DNA from: an uncultured Lachnospiraceae bacterium
Lineage (GTDB): Bacteria > Bacillota > Clostridia > Lachnospirales > Lachnospiraceae
Reading direction: 5' to 3'
DNA length: 56,707 bases
Assembly (NCBI GenBank): GCA_910585765.1
Contig: CAJUES010000021.1
Coordinates: forward strand, 1 to 56,707
This document shows positions 32,636-41,294 of this stretch, piece by piece. The translations under genes were made by a program, and so were the position numbers. The notes beneath the pieces were generated by a model. It had not been told where the DNA came from. It did not search any database and saw only the letters and a program-made list of their open reading frames with translations. Position 1 is the stretch's first letter. Each line of letters opens with the position of its first letter.

Positions 32636-34480
32636 ATGAATCTTATCAATGCTGAAAATATCACCAAATACTATACAGACACACCGCTTTTTGAGGAGGC
32701 TTCCTTCACGATCGACGAGATGGAGAAAGTGGGGATCATCGGTATCAACGGCACGGGAAAGACGACCCTGTTGAAGATACTCATCGGTACGGAGACGCCG
32801 GACAAAGGTACAGTCACAAGGGCAAACAATATCGTGATCCGGTACCTGCCCCAGACGCCGGACTTTGACAGGGATGCGACAGTGCTCGAGGCAGTCATGG
32901 CAGGAAACCGCACGCATGACAATGAATGGACACTGGAGAGCGATGCCAGGACGATGCTGCAGAGACTGGGCATCAGTGAATACGGACAGAAGGTCGACAC
33001 GATGTCGGGCGGTCAGCGCAAGCGCATCGCGCTCGCCAGCACACTGCTGTCAAAAGCGGATGTGCTGGTGCTTGACGAGCCGACGAACCATCTGGATTCC
33101 ACCATGGCAGACTGGCTCGAGGAATATCTGAAAAATTTTCGGGGAGCCCTGGTCATGGTGACACACGACCGGTATTTTCTCGACAGTGTGTCCAACCGGA
33201 TCGTGGAGATCGACAAGGGAAAGACCTACAGCTACCAGACAAACTACACAGGTTTCCTGGAGTTGAAGGCGCAGCGCGAGGACATGGAACTTGCCGCAGA
33301 GCGGAAACGGCAGAGCATCCTGCGCGTGGAGATCGAGTGGATGAAGAGAGGCGCGCGCGCCAGGAGCACCAAGCAGAAGGCACATATACAGCGCTATGAG
33401 AGTCTCGCGGCGCAGAGCGGACCGCAGCAGGATGCGCAGCTCGAGCTGAGCAGCGTTTCCACCCGCATGGGCAGGACGACGGTGGAGCTTAGAAATATCA
33501 CAAAAGGCTATGACGGAAAGATCTTGATCAACGATTTCAGTTATATTTTCCTGAAAAATGACAGGATCGGTTTTATCGGGGAAAACGGCTGTGGAAAATC
33601 GACGCTCATGAGAGTGCTCTGCGGCATGGAACAGCCGGATGCGGGCGAGGTGGTCACAGGGCAGACGATCAGGATCGGGTACTACGCGCAGGAGATCAAA
33701 AACGACGAGAGCGCAGGTCTGGCATACATGAGACCGGACATGCGCGTCATAGATTATATTCGGAACACTGCGGAGTACGTGCAGACGGTGGACGGTACTG
33801 TCTCGGCGACTGTCATGCTTGAGAGGTTTCTGTTTCCGCCGGAGAAGCAGTACGGGCTGCTCGGCAAGCTTTCGGGCGGGGAAAGACGCAGGCTGAACCT
33901 GCTGCGCGTGCTGATGGAGGCGCCCAATGTGCTGATCCTCGATGAGCCCACCAATGATCTGGATATACAGACACTCACGATCCTGGAAGACTATCTCGAC
34001 CATTTCGACGGCATTGTGATCGCCGTTTCCCATGACCGATATTTTCTGGATCGGGTGGTGAGACGGATCTTTGCATTTCAGGACGGCGCGATCAGACAGT
34101 ACGAGGGCGGCTTCACGGATTATCAGGTGAGGCTGCAGGAGGAAGACGGCAGCAGTGTAAAAGCTTCCGGGGAAAAAAATACGGTGCGGGTAGAAGGAAA
34201 GTCCGGTGTAAATCTCAAAAATGTGAAAAACCGTCAGGACAAACTCAAATTCTCCTATAAGGAGCAAAAAGAGTACGAGTCGATCGAGGATGAGATCACA
34301 GCATTGGAGGAAAAAATAGAAAAACTGGAAACGGATATGGCAGATCATGCCAGTGATTTTGTGAAACTGAACGCGCTTGCAAAGGACAAGGAAGCGGCGG
34401 AACAGCTCCTCGAGGAGAAGATGGATCGCTGGATGTACCTGCAGGAGCTGGCGGAAAAAATCGCCGTGCAGGACAAATAA
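32636..34480 (+). CDS. ABC-F family ATPase, Uup-like
   Basis: A 614-residue soluble twin-ATPase. Walker A motifs are GINGTGKTT and GENGCGKST, signatures MSGGQRKR and LSGGERRR, Walker B motifs VLVLDEPTNHLD and VLILDEPTNDLD. A linker rich in Arg and Lys joins the halves, and the C-terminal 80 residues form the two-helix coiled coil typical of Uup. ABC-F proteins bind the ribosome or branched nucleic acid and do not transport. Some give antibiotic resistance, but the Uup tail argues for a housekeeping role. It lies 12 bp after the GreA-family gene. Confidence 0.92.
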   Translation: MNLINAENITKYYTDTPLFEEASFTIDEMEKVGIIGINGTGKTTLLKILIGTETPDKGTVTRANNIVIRYLPQTPDFDRDATVLEAVMAGNRTHDNEWTLESDARTMLQRLGISEYGQKVDTMSGGQRKRIALASTLLSKADVLVLDEPTNHLDSTMADWLEEYLKNFRGALVMVTHDRYFLDSVSNRIVEIDKGKTYSYQTNYTGFLELKAQREDMELAAERKRQSILRVEIEWMKRGARARSTKQKAHIQRYESLAAQSGPQQDAQLELSSVSTRMGRTTVELRNITKGYDGKILINDFSYIFLKNDRIGFIGENGCGKSTLMRVLCGMEQPDAGEVVTGQTIRIGYYAQEIKNDESAGLAYMRPDMRVIDYIRNTAEYVQTVDGTVSATVMLERFLFPPEKQYGLLGKLSGGERRRLNLLRVLMEAPNVLILDEPTNDLDIQTLTILEDYLDHFDGIVIAVSHDRYFLDRVVRRIFAFQDGAIRQYEGGFTDYQVRLQEEDGSSVKASGEKNTVRVEGKSGVNLKNVKNRQDKLKFSYKEQKEYESIEDEITALEEKIEKLETDMADHASDFVKLNALAKDKEAAEQLLEEKMDRWMYLQELAEKIAVQDK

Positions 34481-34534
34481 CAGGAGGCGGGAACCGAACA
34501 GAATGTGAAAAATATGTGAAGTGCAAAAATAGTA

Positions 34535-34563
34535 TTGACTTATAAATATTTATGGCATAAACT
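34535..34563 (+). promoter_or_regulatory. Promoter of the MarR-exporter operon
   Basis: TTGACT, a 17-bp spacer and TAAACT, about 170 bp before the MarR gene. The inverted repeat at 34579-34605 lies just after it, at the predicted transcription start. Confidence 0.75.
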
Positions 34564-34578
34564 ATGTTAGTGCACGAA

Positions 34579-34605
34579 CAGTTCAATATCGAACAAACTG
34601 AACTG
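34579..34605. promoter_or_regulatory. Probable MarR operator
   Basis: CAGTTC (34579-34584) and GAACTG (34600-34605) are inverted, and a second pair GTTC/GAAC with a 6-bp gap (34581-34594) is nested in them. The site overlaps the start of transcription, a usual place for self-repression. Confidence 0.6.
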
Positions 34606-34616
34606 CCAAAACAGCG

Positions 34617-34652
34617 GTCACAAAAGCGCGGTAAAACGTGCTGCGGTTGTGA
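34617..34652 (+). other. Leader hairpin before the MarR gene
   Basis: GTCACAA and TTGTGAC form the ends of a hairpin in the untranslated leader of the MarR transcript. There is no T-run after it, so it is not a plain terminator. Confidence 0.4.
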
Positions 34653-34735
34653 CACAGATGGGATATAGATGGGATATGGATGTAATGTAGAAATAAAAAA
34701 AAGAAGAGTAAAAGAAGAGAGGAGGTGCGTGCGGT

Positions 34736-35203
34736 ATGGACGAGGACAACAGCTGTCGCGTTAATGTACCGGAACCGAACGAGATCGTGAAACTGATCCG
34801 GGAGCTGAACAGTGCGTTCAAAAAGAATTTTATAACCTGCGGGACAGCGGCAGGGCTTGACGAAGTGACACTCATGCATGGCTGGATCATGGGATATCTT
34901 TATCACAATCAGGACAAAGCGGTCTATCAGAAAACGATCGAGTCGGATTTTGGCATCAAGAGATCTACCGTGACAACGATATTGCAGCTCATGGAAAAAA
35001 AGGGGTATATCAGGCGGGAGGCAGTGGAAGGCGATGCCAGGCTCAAGCGGATCTTTCTGACAGAGCAGGGCAGGGAGACTGCGGCCAGGACAAAGATGAT
35101 GATCGAGCGCATGGAAAAGAATGTGGTCGAGGGGATCGGGGAAGACGAGCGCGAAGTCTTCTGCAGGGTCGCCCGAAAGATCTTGTCCAACATAAATCAA
35201 TAG
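34736..35203 (+). CDS. MarR-family regulator of an ABC exporter
   Basis: A 155-residue regulator with a winged helix: SDFGIKRSTVTTILQLMEKKGYI is the recognition region and RREAVEGDARLKRIFLTEQG is the wing with the usual DxRxK pattern. MarR proteins repress their own operon until a small molecule binds. Two exporter genes follow after 64 bp, so drug- or metabolite-induced export is likely. The ribosome site GAGGAGGTG is strong. Confidence 0.92.
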   Translation: MDEDNSCRVNVPEPNEIVKLIRELNSAFKKNFITCGTAAGLDEVTLMHGWIMGYLYHNQDKAVYQKTIESDFGIKRSTVTTILQLMEKKGYIRREAVEGDARLKRIFLTEQGRETAARTKMMIERMEKNVVEGIGEDEREVFCRVARKILSNINQ

Positions 35204-35267
35204 CCGGATAGATCCAGGGCTTTTATTGATAGACAGATAATAATAACATGAGAATGGAGGTTTATTT

Positions 35268-37016
35268 ATGCTGAAGGTATTGGGCGCACAAATCAAGGAA
35301 TTTAAAAAAGATTCCATACTTACGCCTGTTTTCATGATCTTGGAGGTTATCATGGAAATGATCATCCCGCTGCTGATGGCATCGATCATCGATGACGGAG
35401 TGAATGCAGGAAACCTGAACCATATTTATAAAATTGGCGGTCTGATGATCGTGATGGCGCTGATCGGCTTGTGGGCAGGTCTCATGGGGGCAAAGTACGG
35501 TGCCAGGGCATCGACGGGCTTTGCGAGGAACCTCAGGAAGGCTATGTTTGAGAACATCCAGACATACTCGTTCTCAAATATTGACAAATACTCTACATCA
35601 AGCCTGATCACGAGGCTGACGACGGACGTGACCAACATACAGAATGCATATCAGATGATACTGCGCATGGCGATGCGCGCACCGGCGTCCATGATCATAG
35701 CCATGGTTATGGCATTTTCCATCAATGCGAGGCTTGCCAGTATTTATCTGGTGGCGGTACTGTTCCTCGCAGTCTGTCTCGCCTTTATCATTCCAAAGGC
35801 AAACCAGTATTTTCGTCAGGTGTTTGAGAAGTATGATGATCTGAACGCGAGTGTCCAGGAAAATGTGTCTGCGATCCGAGTCGTAAAGGCATACGTGCGT
35901 GAGGATTATGAGAAGGATAAGTTTGCGAAGGCAAACCAGAACATCTACAATATGTTCTTAAAGGCGGAGAAGCTGGTCGTCATCAATATGCCCCTGATGA
36001 TGGTGACAGTGTACGGATGTATCCTGCTGATCTCATGGTTCGGGGCAAAGACGATCGTTGCGGGGGGACTCACGACAGGCGAGATGATGAGCCTGCTGGC
36101 ATACTGCATGAATATCCTGATGAGCCTCATGATGGTATCGATGATCTTCGTCATGCTGTCGATGAGCTATGCGAGCGCAAAGCGTATCTCGGAGGTGCTG
36201 ACAGAACAGACAGATCTCAGAAATCCGGAGGATCCGGTCACAGAGGTGAAGGACGGGAGCATCCTGTTCAGGAATGTGTCCTTCGCCTACAACAAGGACA
36301 GCAAACCAGTCCTGAACGATATCAGCCTGGACATTCATTCGGGTGAGACGATCGGCATCATCGGCGGCACGGGCAGTGCGAAATCCAGTCTTGTCAACCT
36401 GATCAGCCGTCTGTATGATGTCACATCCGGCGAGCTTCTGGTAGGCGGGATCGACGTGCGCAAATATGATATGGAGTCGCTGCGCAATCAGGTTGCGGTC
36501 GTGCTGCAGAAAAATGTCCTTTTCAGCGGTACGATACTGGAGAACCTCCGCTGGGGCGACAAGCAGGCAACAGAGGAGCAGTGCATCAGGGCGTGCCAGC
36601 TTGCCTGCGCGGATGAGTTCATACAGAAAATGCCTGACAAATACAATACTTTCATCGAGCAGGGTGGTACAAATGTTTCTGGTGGACAGAAACAGAGACT
36701 CTGCATCGCAAGGGCGCTGCTCAAAAAGCCGAGGATCCTGATCCTTGACGACAGCACCAGTGCAGTGGACACCGCCACAGATGCGAGGATCAGAAAAGCG
36801 TTTGCGGAGGAGATACCGGACACGACCAAACTGATCATCGCACAGAGGGTGAGCAGCGTGCAGAATGCGGACCGCATCATCGTCATGGACAATGGTATGG
36901 TGACTGCGTTTGGCACACACGATGCGTTGTTGGAGACCAGTCCGATCTACCGTGAAGTTTACGAATCACAGACAGGTGGAAATGCGGACTTTGACCAGAA
37001 TGGAGGTGACGACTGA
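35268..37016 (+). CDS. ABC exporter half, degenerate-site subunit
   Basis: A 582-residue fused membrane-ATPase protein with six membrane segments (about 15-300). Walker A is GGTGSAKSS (about 364-372) and the signature is VSGGQKQR. In Walker B (ILILDDSTS) the catalytic Glu is replaced by Asp495. That loss marks the degenerate member of heterodimeric multidrug exporters such as BmrCD, LmrCD or TM287/288. Its stop overlaps the start of the partner by one base (TGATG). It is under a MarR regulator, suggesting toxic-compound efflux. Confidence 0.92.
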   Translation: MLKVLGAQIKEFKKDSILTPVFMILEVIMEMIIPLLMASIIDDGVNAGNLNHIYKIGGLMIVMALIGLWAGLMGAKYGARASTGFARNLRKAMFENIQTYSFSNIDKYSTSSLITRLTTDVTNIQNAYQMILRMAMRAPASMIIAMVMAFSINARLASIYLVAVLFLAVCLAFIIPKANQYFRQVFEKYDDLNASVQENVSAIRVVKAYVREDYEKDKFAKANQNIYNMFLKAEKLVVINMPLMMVTVYGCILLISWFGAKTIVAGGLTTGEMMSLLAYCMNILMSLMMVSMIFVMLSMSYASAKRISEVLTEQTDLRNPEDPVTEVKDGSILFRNVSFAYNKDSKPVLNDISLDIHSGETIGIIGGTGSAKSSLVNLISRLYDVTSGELLVGGIDVRKYDMESLRNQVAVVLQKNVLFSGTILENLRWGDKQATEEQCIRACQLACADEFIQKMPDKYNTFIEQGGTNVSGGQKQRLCIARALLKKPRILILDDSTSAVDTATDARIRKAFAEEIPDTTKLIIAQRVSSVQNADRIIVMDNGMVTAFGTHDALLETSPIYREVYESQTGGNADFDQNGGDD

Positions 37017-38920
37017 TGCCGGGACCAGGACATCATATGAGAGGACCAAAACCAAAGATTGAAAATCCGGGTAAGCTCTTTAAGCGGCTTATGGGGTATG
37101 TGCTCAAAAACTATGCGCCACATGTGATCATCGTTGTCGTATGCATATTTGTAGGTGTGTTGGCTAACATACAGGGAACTTTATTTACGCAGACGCTGAT
37201 CGACGAGTATATCATGCCGCTGCTGGGAACGCCGGATCCGGATTTCTCAGGACTGGCGCAGGCGATCCTCAGGGTGGCATGTTTCTATGCCGTGGGCGTG
37301 CTGGCTTCTTATCTGTACAACAGGATCATGATCAATGTCAGCCAGGGTACGATGCGCAATATCAGGAACGATATGTTCAACAAGATGGAGGCACTGCCGA
37401 TCAAGTATTTTGACACGCACCCGCACGGTGATATCATGTCGAGATACACAAATGACATCGATACGCTGAGGCAGATGATCAGCCAGAGCATGCCGCAGTT
37501 CTTGAACAGTGCGATCACGATCGTCAGTGTTCTTGTCAGCATGATCATTTTGAGTGTGCCGCTGACGGTCACGACCCTGATCATGGTCGCCATCATGCTT
37601 TTTGTCACGAAGAAGGCAACCGGGCTTTCGGGAAGATATTTCGTGTCACAGCAGAAATCCATCGGCGCAGTGAACGGATTCGTCGAGGAGATGATGGAGG
37701 GGCAGAAAGTTGTCAAAGTGTTCTGCCACGAGGAGGAGAGCATGGAGCGCTTCAATGCGCTGAATGAGGAACTGTTTGAGAGCGCATACAATGCGAATCG
37801 GTTCGGCAACATGCTCGGACCGATCAATGCACAGCTTGGAAACCTGAGTTATGTCGTGTGCGCCATCGTGGGCGGCATACTGGCGCTTGGAAACATCGGC
37901 GGGCTCACACTGGGCGGTCTTGCGAGTTTTCTGAGTTTCAACAAGAGTTTTAACATGCCGATCAACCAGGTGAGCCAGCAGTTCAATTCCGTTATCATGG
38001 CGCTTGCCGGGGCGGACCGCATCTTTAAGATGCTCGACGAGGAGCCGGAGACGGACGACGGATATGTGTCGCTCGTCAACGCGGAGGAGATCAACGGACA
38101 GCTGACGGAGACGCAGAAGCACACCGGGATGTGGGCGTGGAAGCATTACCACAAGGACAGCGACACGACGACGTACCAGCGGCTTGAGGGCAGTGTCGTG
38201 TTCGATGACGTGGATTTTGGATATACGGACGAGAAGATCGTGCTCCACAATGTCAAGCTGTATGCAGAGCCGGGGCAGAAGATCGCGTTCGTCGGCTCCA
38301 CAGGCGCGGGCAAGACGACGATCACCAATCTGATCAACCGTTTTTACGATATCCAGGACGGAAAGATACGATATGACAACATCAATGTCAACAAGATCAA
38401 GAAAGCCGATCTGCGCCGTTCGCTCGGCATCGTGCTGCAGGACACACATTTGTTTACAGCCACGGTGATGGAGAACATCCGGTACGGAAAACTTGACGCC
38501 ACGGATGCGGAGGTCATCGCAGCGGCAAAGCTTGCCAATGCGCATGAATTTATCGAAAAGCTTCCGGACGGCTACAATACGCTGCTGACGGGTGACGGCG
38601 CGAACCTGAGCCAGGGGCAGCGCCAGCTGCTCGCCATAGCGAGGGCGGCGATCGCTGACCCGCCCGCACTGATCCTCGATGAGGCGACGAGCTCGATCGA
38701 CACGCGCACCGAGAAGATCGTGCAGGACGGCATGGATAAGCTGATGAAGGGCAGGACGACATTTGTGATCGCCCACAGGCTGTCAACAGTCAAGAACAGC
38801 GACTGCATCATGGTACTCGAGCAGGGCAGGATCATCGAGCGCGGCACGCACGATGAGCTGATCGAGGCGCAGGGTAAATACTATCAGCTCTACACAGGAA
38901 ATGCGATTGCGGCGAACTAG
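37016..38920 (+). CDS. ABC exporter half, catalytic subunit
   Basis: A 634-residue partner of the preceding subunit with six membrane segments (about 25-320) and an extra loop of about 45 residues (NAEEINGQLTETQKHTG and on) before the ATPase. Walker A is GSTGAGKTT, Walker B LILDEATSSID with the catalytic Glu556 intact, and the signature reads LSQGQ instead of LSGGQ. The mix of intact Glu here and altered Glu in the partner fits one working and one degenerate ATP site. A perfect palindrome follows as terminator or stabiliser. Confidence 0.92.
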   Translation: MPGPGHHMRGPKPKIENPGKLFKRLMGYVLKNYAPHVIIVVVCIFVGVLANIQGTLFTQTLIDEYIMPLLGTPDPDFSGLAQAILRVACFYAVGVLASYLYNRIMINVSQGTMRNIRNDMFNKMEALPIKYFDTHPHGDIMSRYTNDIDTLRQMISQSMPQFLNSAITIVSVLVSMIILSVPLTVTTLIMVAIMLFVTKKATGLSGRYFVSQQKSIGAVNGFVEEMMEGQKVVKVFCHEEESMERFNALNEELFESAYNANRFGNMLGPINAQLGNLSYVVCAIVGGILALGNIGGLTLGGLASFLSFNKSFNMPINQVSQQFNSVIMALAGADRIFKMLDEEPETDDGYVSLVNAEEINGQLTETQKHTGMWAWKHYHKDSDTTTYQRLEGSVVFDDVDFGYTDEKIVLHNVKLYAEPGQKIAFVGSTGAGKTTITNLINRFYDIQDGKIRYDNINVNKIKKADLRRSLGIVLQDTHLFTATVMENIRYGKLDATDAEVIAAAKLANAHEFIEKLPDGYNTLLTGDGANLSQGQRQLLAIARAAIADPPALILDEATSSIDTRTEKIVQDGMDKLMKGRTTFVIAHRLSTVKNSDCIMVLEQGRIIERGTHDELIEAQGKYYQLYTGNAIAAN

Positions 38921-38954
38921 GATTGACCTTTTCCCTGCCTGCATGCTAAGACGG

Positions 38955-38984
38955 CTGCCGGATATAGGATCCTATATCCGGCAG
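38955..38984. terminator. Perfect 30-bp palindrome
   Basis: CTGCCGGATATAGGA is followed at once by its exact reverse complement, giving 15 bp of symmetry with no separate loop. AAAATTTT follows. It lies 35 bp after the exporter stop and most likely ends or stabilises that transcript. Confidence 0.6.
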
Positions 38985-39033
38985 AAAATTTTGTGCGGAT
39001 TTCTTGCTATCTCTGATCAAAACTGATAAGATG

Positions 39034-39047
39034 AAAGTATATACTTT
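39034..39047. promoter_or_regulatory. Probable TetR operator
   Basis: AAAGTATATACTTT is a perfect 14-bp palindrome, 76 bp before the TetR-family gene; TTTATAAG follows. Self-repression is likely. Confidence 0.5.
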
Positions 39048-39122
39048 ATAAGGGAGACATGGGTTCCCGGAAGGAAATGGTTCCAAATGTAGTCGCACTT
39101 TAGCATGAATGGGGTGAGGGAT

Positions 39123-39707
39123 ATGGCATTCTCAAAAGGAAAGCGAATTGAAGATGAAACCAGTAAAAGGATTATTGACCTTGCAGTGAACATTGGCTGC
39201 CGGGAGGGGGCGGATGCCTTGACTGTCACAAGGCTGTGCAGGGAGCTTAGCTGCGACCGGAGGGTGATCTACAATCGGTTTCGCGATATCGATGAGATCA
39301 ATCTGATCGTGGCGGACCGATGCAATGAGGAACTTATGGATAAAGCGGGAACGGTCATGGATCCGCACACGTCCTTTGATGAGAACGTCATTGCTTTTAT
39401 GAAGGCTGCTTTCACATACATATATGAACAAAATGCTTTTTTCCAGCACTATGCCGCACTGTACAAAATTACGGACAAGGGGGTCAGAAATAAGATGCTC
39501 CAGGGTTTGACGGATCTGATCGAGGATGGAAAGTCCAAGGGGGACGTGCACGCGGAGACAGACAGCTGCAGGGCGGCATTGAATATTTGGACAGTCATGA
39601 CAGGGATCAGCAGTATGCTGGCATCCAATGCGAATTATAAGTATCAGGAGGGACTCGATACCATGCTGTATGGCGTCGAGGCGGTATTGTTGTACATGCG
39701 GCGCTGA
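39123..39707 (+). CDS. TetR-family transcriptional regulator
   Basis: About 194 residues from ATG 39123, behind GGGGTGAGGG; an ATG at 39105 is weaker. The N-terminal helix-turn-helix (IIDLAVNIGCREGADALTV, then LCRELSCDRRVIYNRFRDIDE) is TetR-like, and the rest is a helical ligand pocket. The aldo/keto reductase gene follows after 77 bp, so the two may form one unit; the effector is unknown. Confidence 0.85.
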   Translation: MAFSKGKRIEDETSKRIIDLAVNIGCREGADALTVTRLCRELSCDRRVIYNRFRDIDEINLIVADRCNEELMDKAGTVMDPHTSFDENVIAFMKAAFTYIYEQNAFFQHYAALYKITDKGVRNKMLQGLTDLIEDGKSKGDVHAETDSCRAALNIWTVMTGISSMLASNANYKYQEGLDTMLYGVEAVLLYMRR

Positions 39708-39784
39708 TTTCTGGCGGAGGGCTGGCCGGTTCCTTTTACAGGGAGTGCGCAGCGAAGTATGGGGAAAACAAGGAGGAGAGGACT

Positions 39785-40819
39785 ATGGTGTCTGTGAAAC
39801 TCGGAAATACAGGGATCATTGCGAACAAAAACGGATTTGGGGCGCTTCCGATCCAGAGGATCGATGTGGACAGCGCGGTGCGACTGATCCGCATGGCGCT
39901 GGATGGGGGCGTGAATTTCTTTGACACGGCAAGGGCGTACAGTGACAGTGAGAAGAAGCTGGGCATTGCGCTGGAGGGTGTTGACAGAAACAGGTATTAT
40001 ATCGCGACAAAGACTGCGGCAAAAACGGGTGAGAAGGTGCTTGAGGATCTGGAGACTTCGCTCAGCCTGCTGAAAACAGATCACATCGATGTCTATCAGC
40101 TGCACTGCGCGCCGAAATGTTTCCGCCCCGGCGACGAGGACGGCGTTTATGACGCCGTGTTGAAAGCAAAAGCGGAAGGAAAGATCAGACATATCGGAAT
40201 CACCGCCCATCTGCTGAATGTGGCTGAGGAGGCGATCGAGAGCGGCTTGTATGAGACGCTGCAGTTTCCGTTTGCGTATATCTCCTCCGAGAAGGAGATC
40301 GCGCTCGTGCGGAAGTGCGAGGAGGCGGGAATGGGCTTTCTTGGCATGAAGGGACTTGCGGGCGGACTGCTCACGAACGCCAAGCTCTGCTATTGGTTTG
40401 CCTGCCAGCATGAGGCGGTGCTGCCGCTGTGGGGGGTGCAGCGGGAGTCCGAGCTGGCGGAATTTTTGTCCTTCCAGGCGAAGATGCCGGAGATGGACGA
40501 GGAGATGCGGGAAGTGTATGAGCGGGATCTAAAGGAGCTTGCAGGGGATTTCTGCCGTGGCTGTGGCTACTGCATGCCGTGTCCGAAGGGGATCCAGATC
40601 AACAACTGTGCGCGGATGTCGCAGCTTCTGCGCCGTTCCCCGTCGGCAAACTGGCTGGGCGAGGAATGGCAGGCGCAGATGGCAAAGATCAAGGAATGCC
40701 TCCAGTGCGGACAGTGTGCTTCGCGGTGTCCTTACGGCCTTGACACGCCGAAGCTGTTGGAGAAAAACCTGGAGGATTACGAGAAAGTGCTGGCAGGGAC
40801 GGTGACGGTCGATCAGTGA
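39785..40819 (+). CDS. Aldo/keto reductase with two 4Fe-4S-type cysteine clusters
   Basis: A 344-residue protein. Residues 1-250 are an aldo/keto reductase barrel with the FDTARAY active-site segment, the Lys in IATKTAAK and the His in YQLHCAP. The last 90 residues hold a ferredoxin-like tail with CRGCGYCMPCPKG and CLQCGQCASRCPYG, two motifs that look like 4Fe-4S ligands. Such Clostridial proteins probably link NAD(P)H-dependent carbonyl reduction to ferredoxin electrons; the substrate is unknown. The ribosome site AAGGAGGAG is strong. Confidence 0.9.
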   Translation: MVSVKLGNTGIIANKNGFGALPIQRIDVDSAVRLIRMALDGGVNFFDTARAYSDSEKKLGIALEGVDRNRYYIATKTAAKTGEKVLEDLETSLSLLKTDHIDVYQLHCAPKCFRPGDEDGVYDAVLKAKAEGKIRHIGITAHLLNVAEEAIESGLYETLQFPFAYISSEKEIALVRKCEEAGMGFLGMKGLAGGLLTNAKLCYWFACQHEAVLPLWGVQRESELAEFLSFQAKMPEMDEEMREVYERDLKELAGDFCRGCGYCMPCPKGIQINNCARMSQLLRRSPSANWLGEEWQAQMAKIKECLQCGQCASRCPYGLDTPKLLEKNLEDYEKVLAGTVTVDQ

Positions 40820-40967
40820 GGGCGCTGACAGCGGCTGCACGCGGCGCTCGATCGATCAGACGACATGGCGGACGATGCGGGGGCGTTTGAGAAGGATTTA
40901 AGATATATTAGATGGAAATGTATGCTATGATACGATCATAGACAGATGTAAAGGGGAGGAACAAGAT

Positions 40968-41216
40968 ATGGCAGTTTTCAGTGGTTTGGAGGACATGGAC
41001 GAACTTGAGGCAAAGAAAAGGGACAGGCAGGAGCAGGAGATCGAGGATATCATCAATATGCTCGACAACAAGACAGTGAGTGGCGTGAGCCGCATCAAAG
41101 TCAATGTGTCAGAGGAGCAGCAGGAGGGCACAGTCGATACACAGTATCATCATGGCCGATGCGATGTGGGCAGCCCGTGGGCAAAGGGAACCACCAGGAA
41201 CTTCGGGTGTGACTGA
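40968..41216 (+). CDS. Small acidic protein of unknown function
   Basis: An 82-residue protein behind an excellent GGGGAGGAAC site. The first half is a charged helix (DELEAKKRDRQEQEIEDIINML); the second half is polar with a GRCDVG...WAKG segment and a terminal Cys-Asp. No domain recognised. It precedes hisS by 78 bp and may be co-transcribed with it. The long gap before it (40820-40967) holds only a possible TATGAT -10 box. Confidence 0.6.
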   Translation: MAVFSGLEDMDELEAKKRDRQEQEIEDIINMLDNKTVSGVSRIKVNVSEEQQEGTVDTQYHHGRCDVGSPWAKGTTRNFGCD

Positions 41217-41294
41217 TCCGATTATAAAAACGATGGATATGGCTAAGGAACTGATTCTAAGGGAACCGATTATATAAGGAAACGAGGTACGATT

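Noticed and set aside
33050..34348. A 432-codon open frame on the minus strand
   Set aside because: It is antisense to the ABC-F gene, which has all its motifs; the reverse frame shows no domain and no ribosome site.
37646..38776. A 376-codon open frame on the minus strand
   Set aside because: It is antisense to the catalytic exporter subunit and has no recognisable protein features.
41217..41294. T-box leader before hisS
   Set aside because: The gap is only 78 bp and has no TGGTACCGCG element or terminator hairpin.
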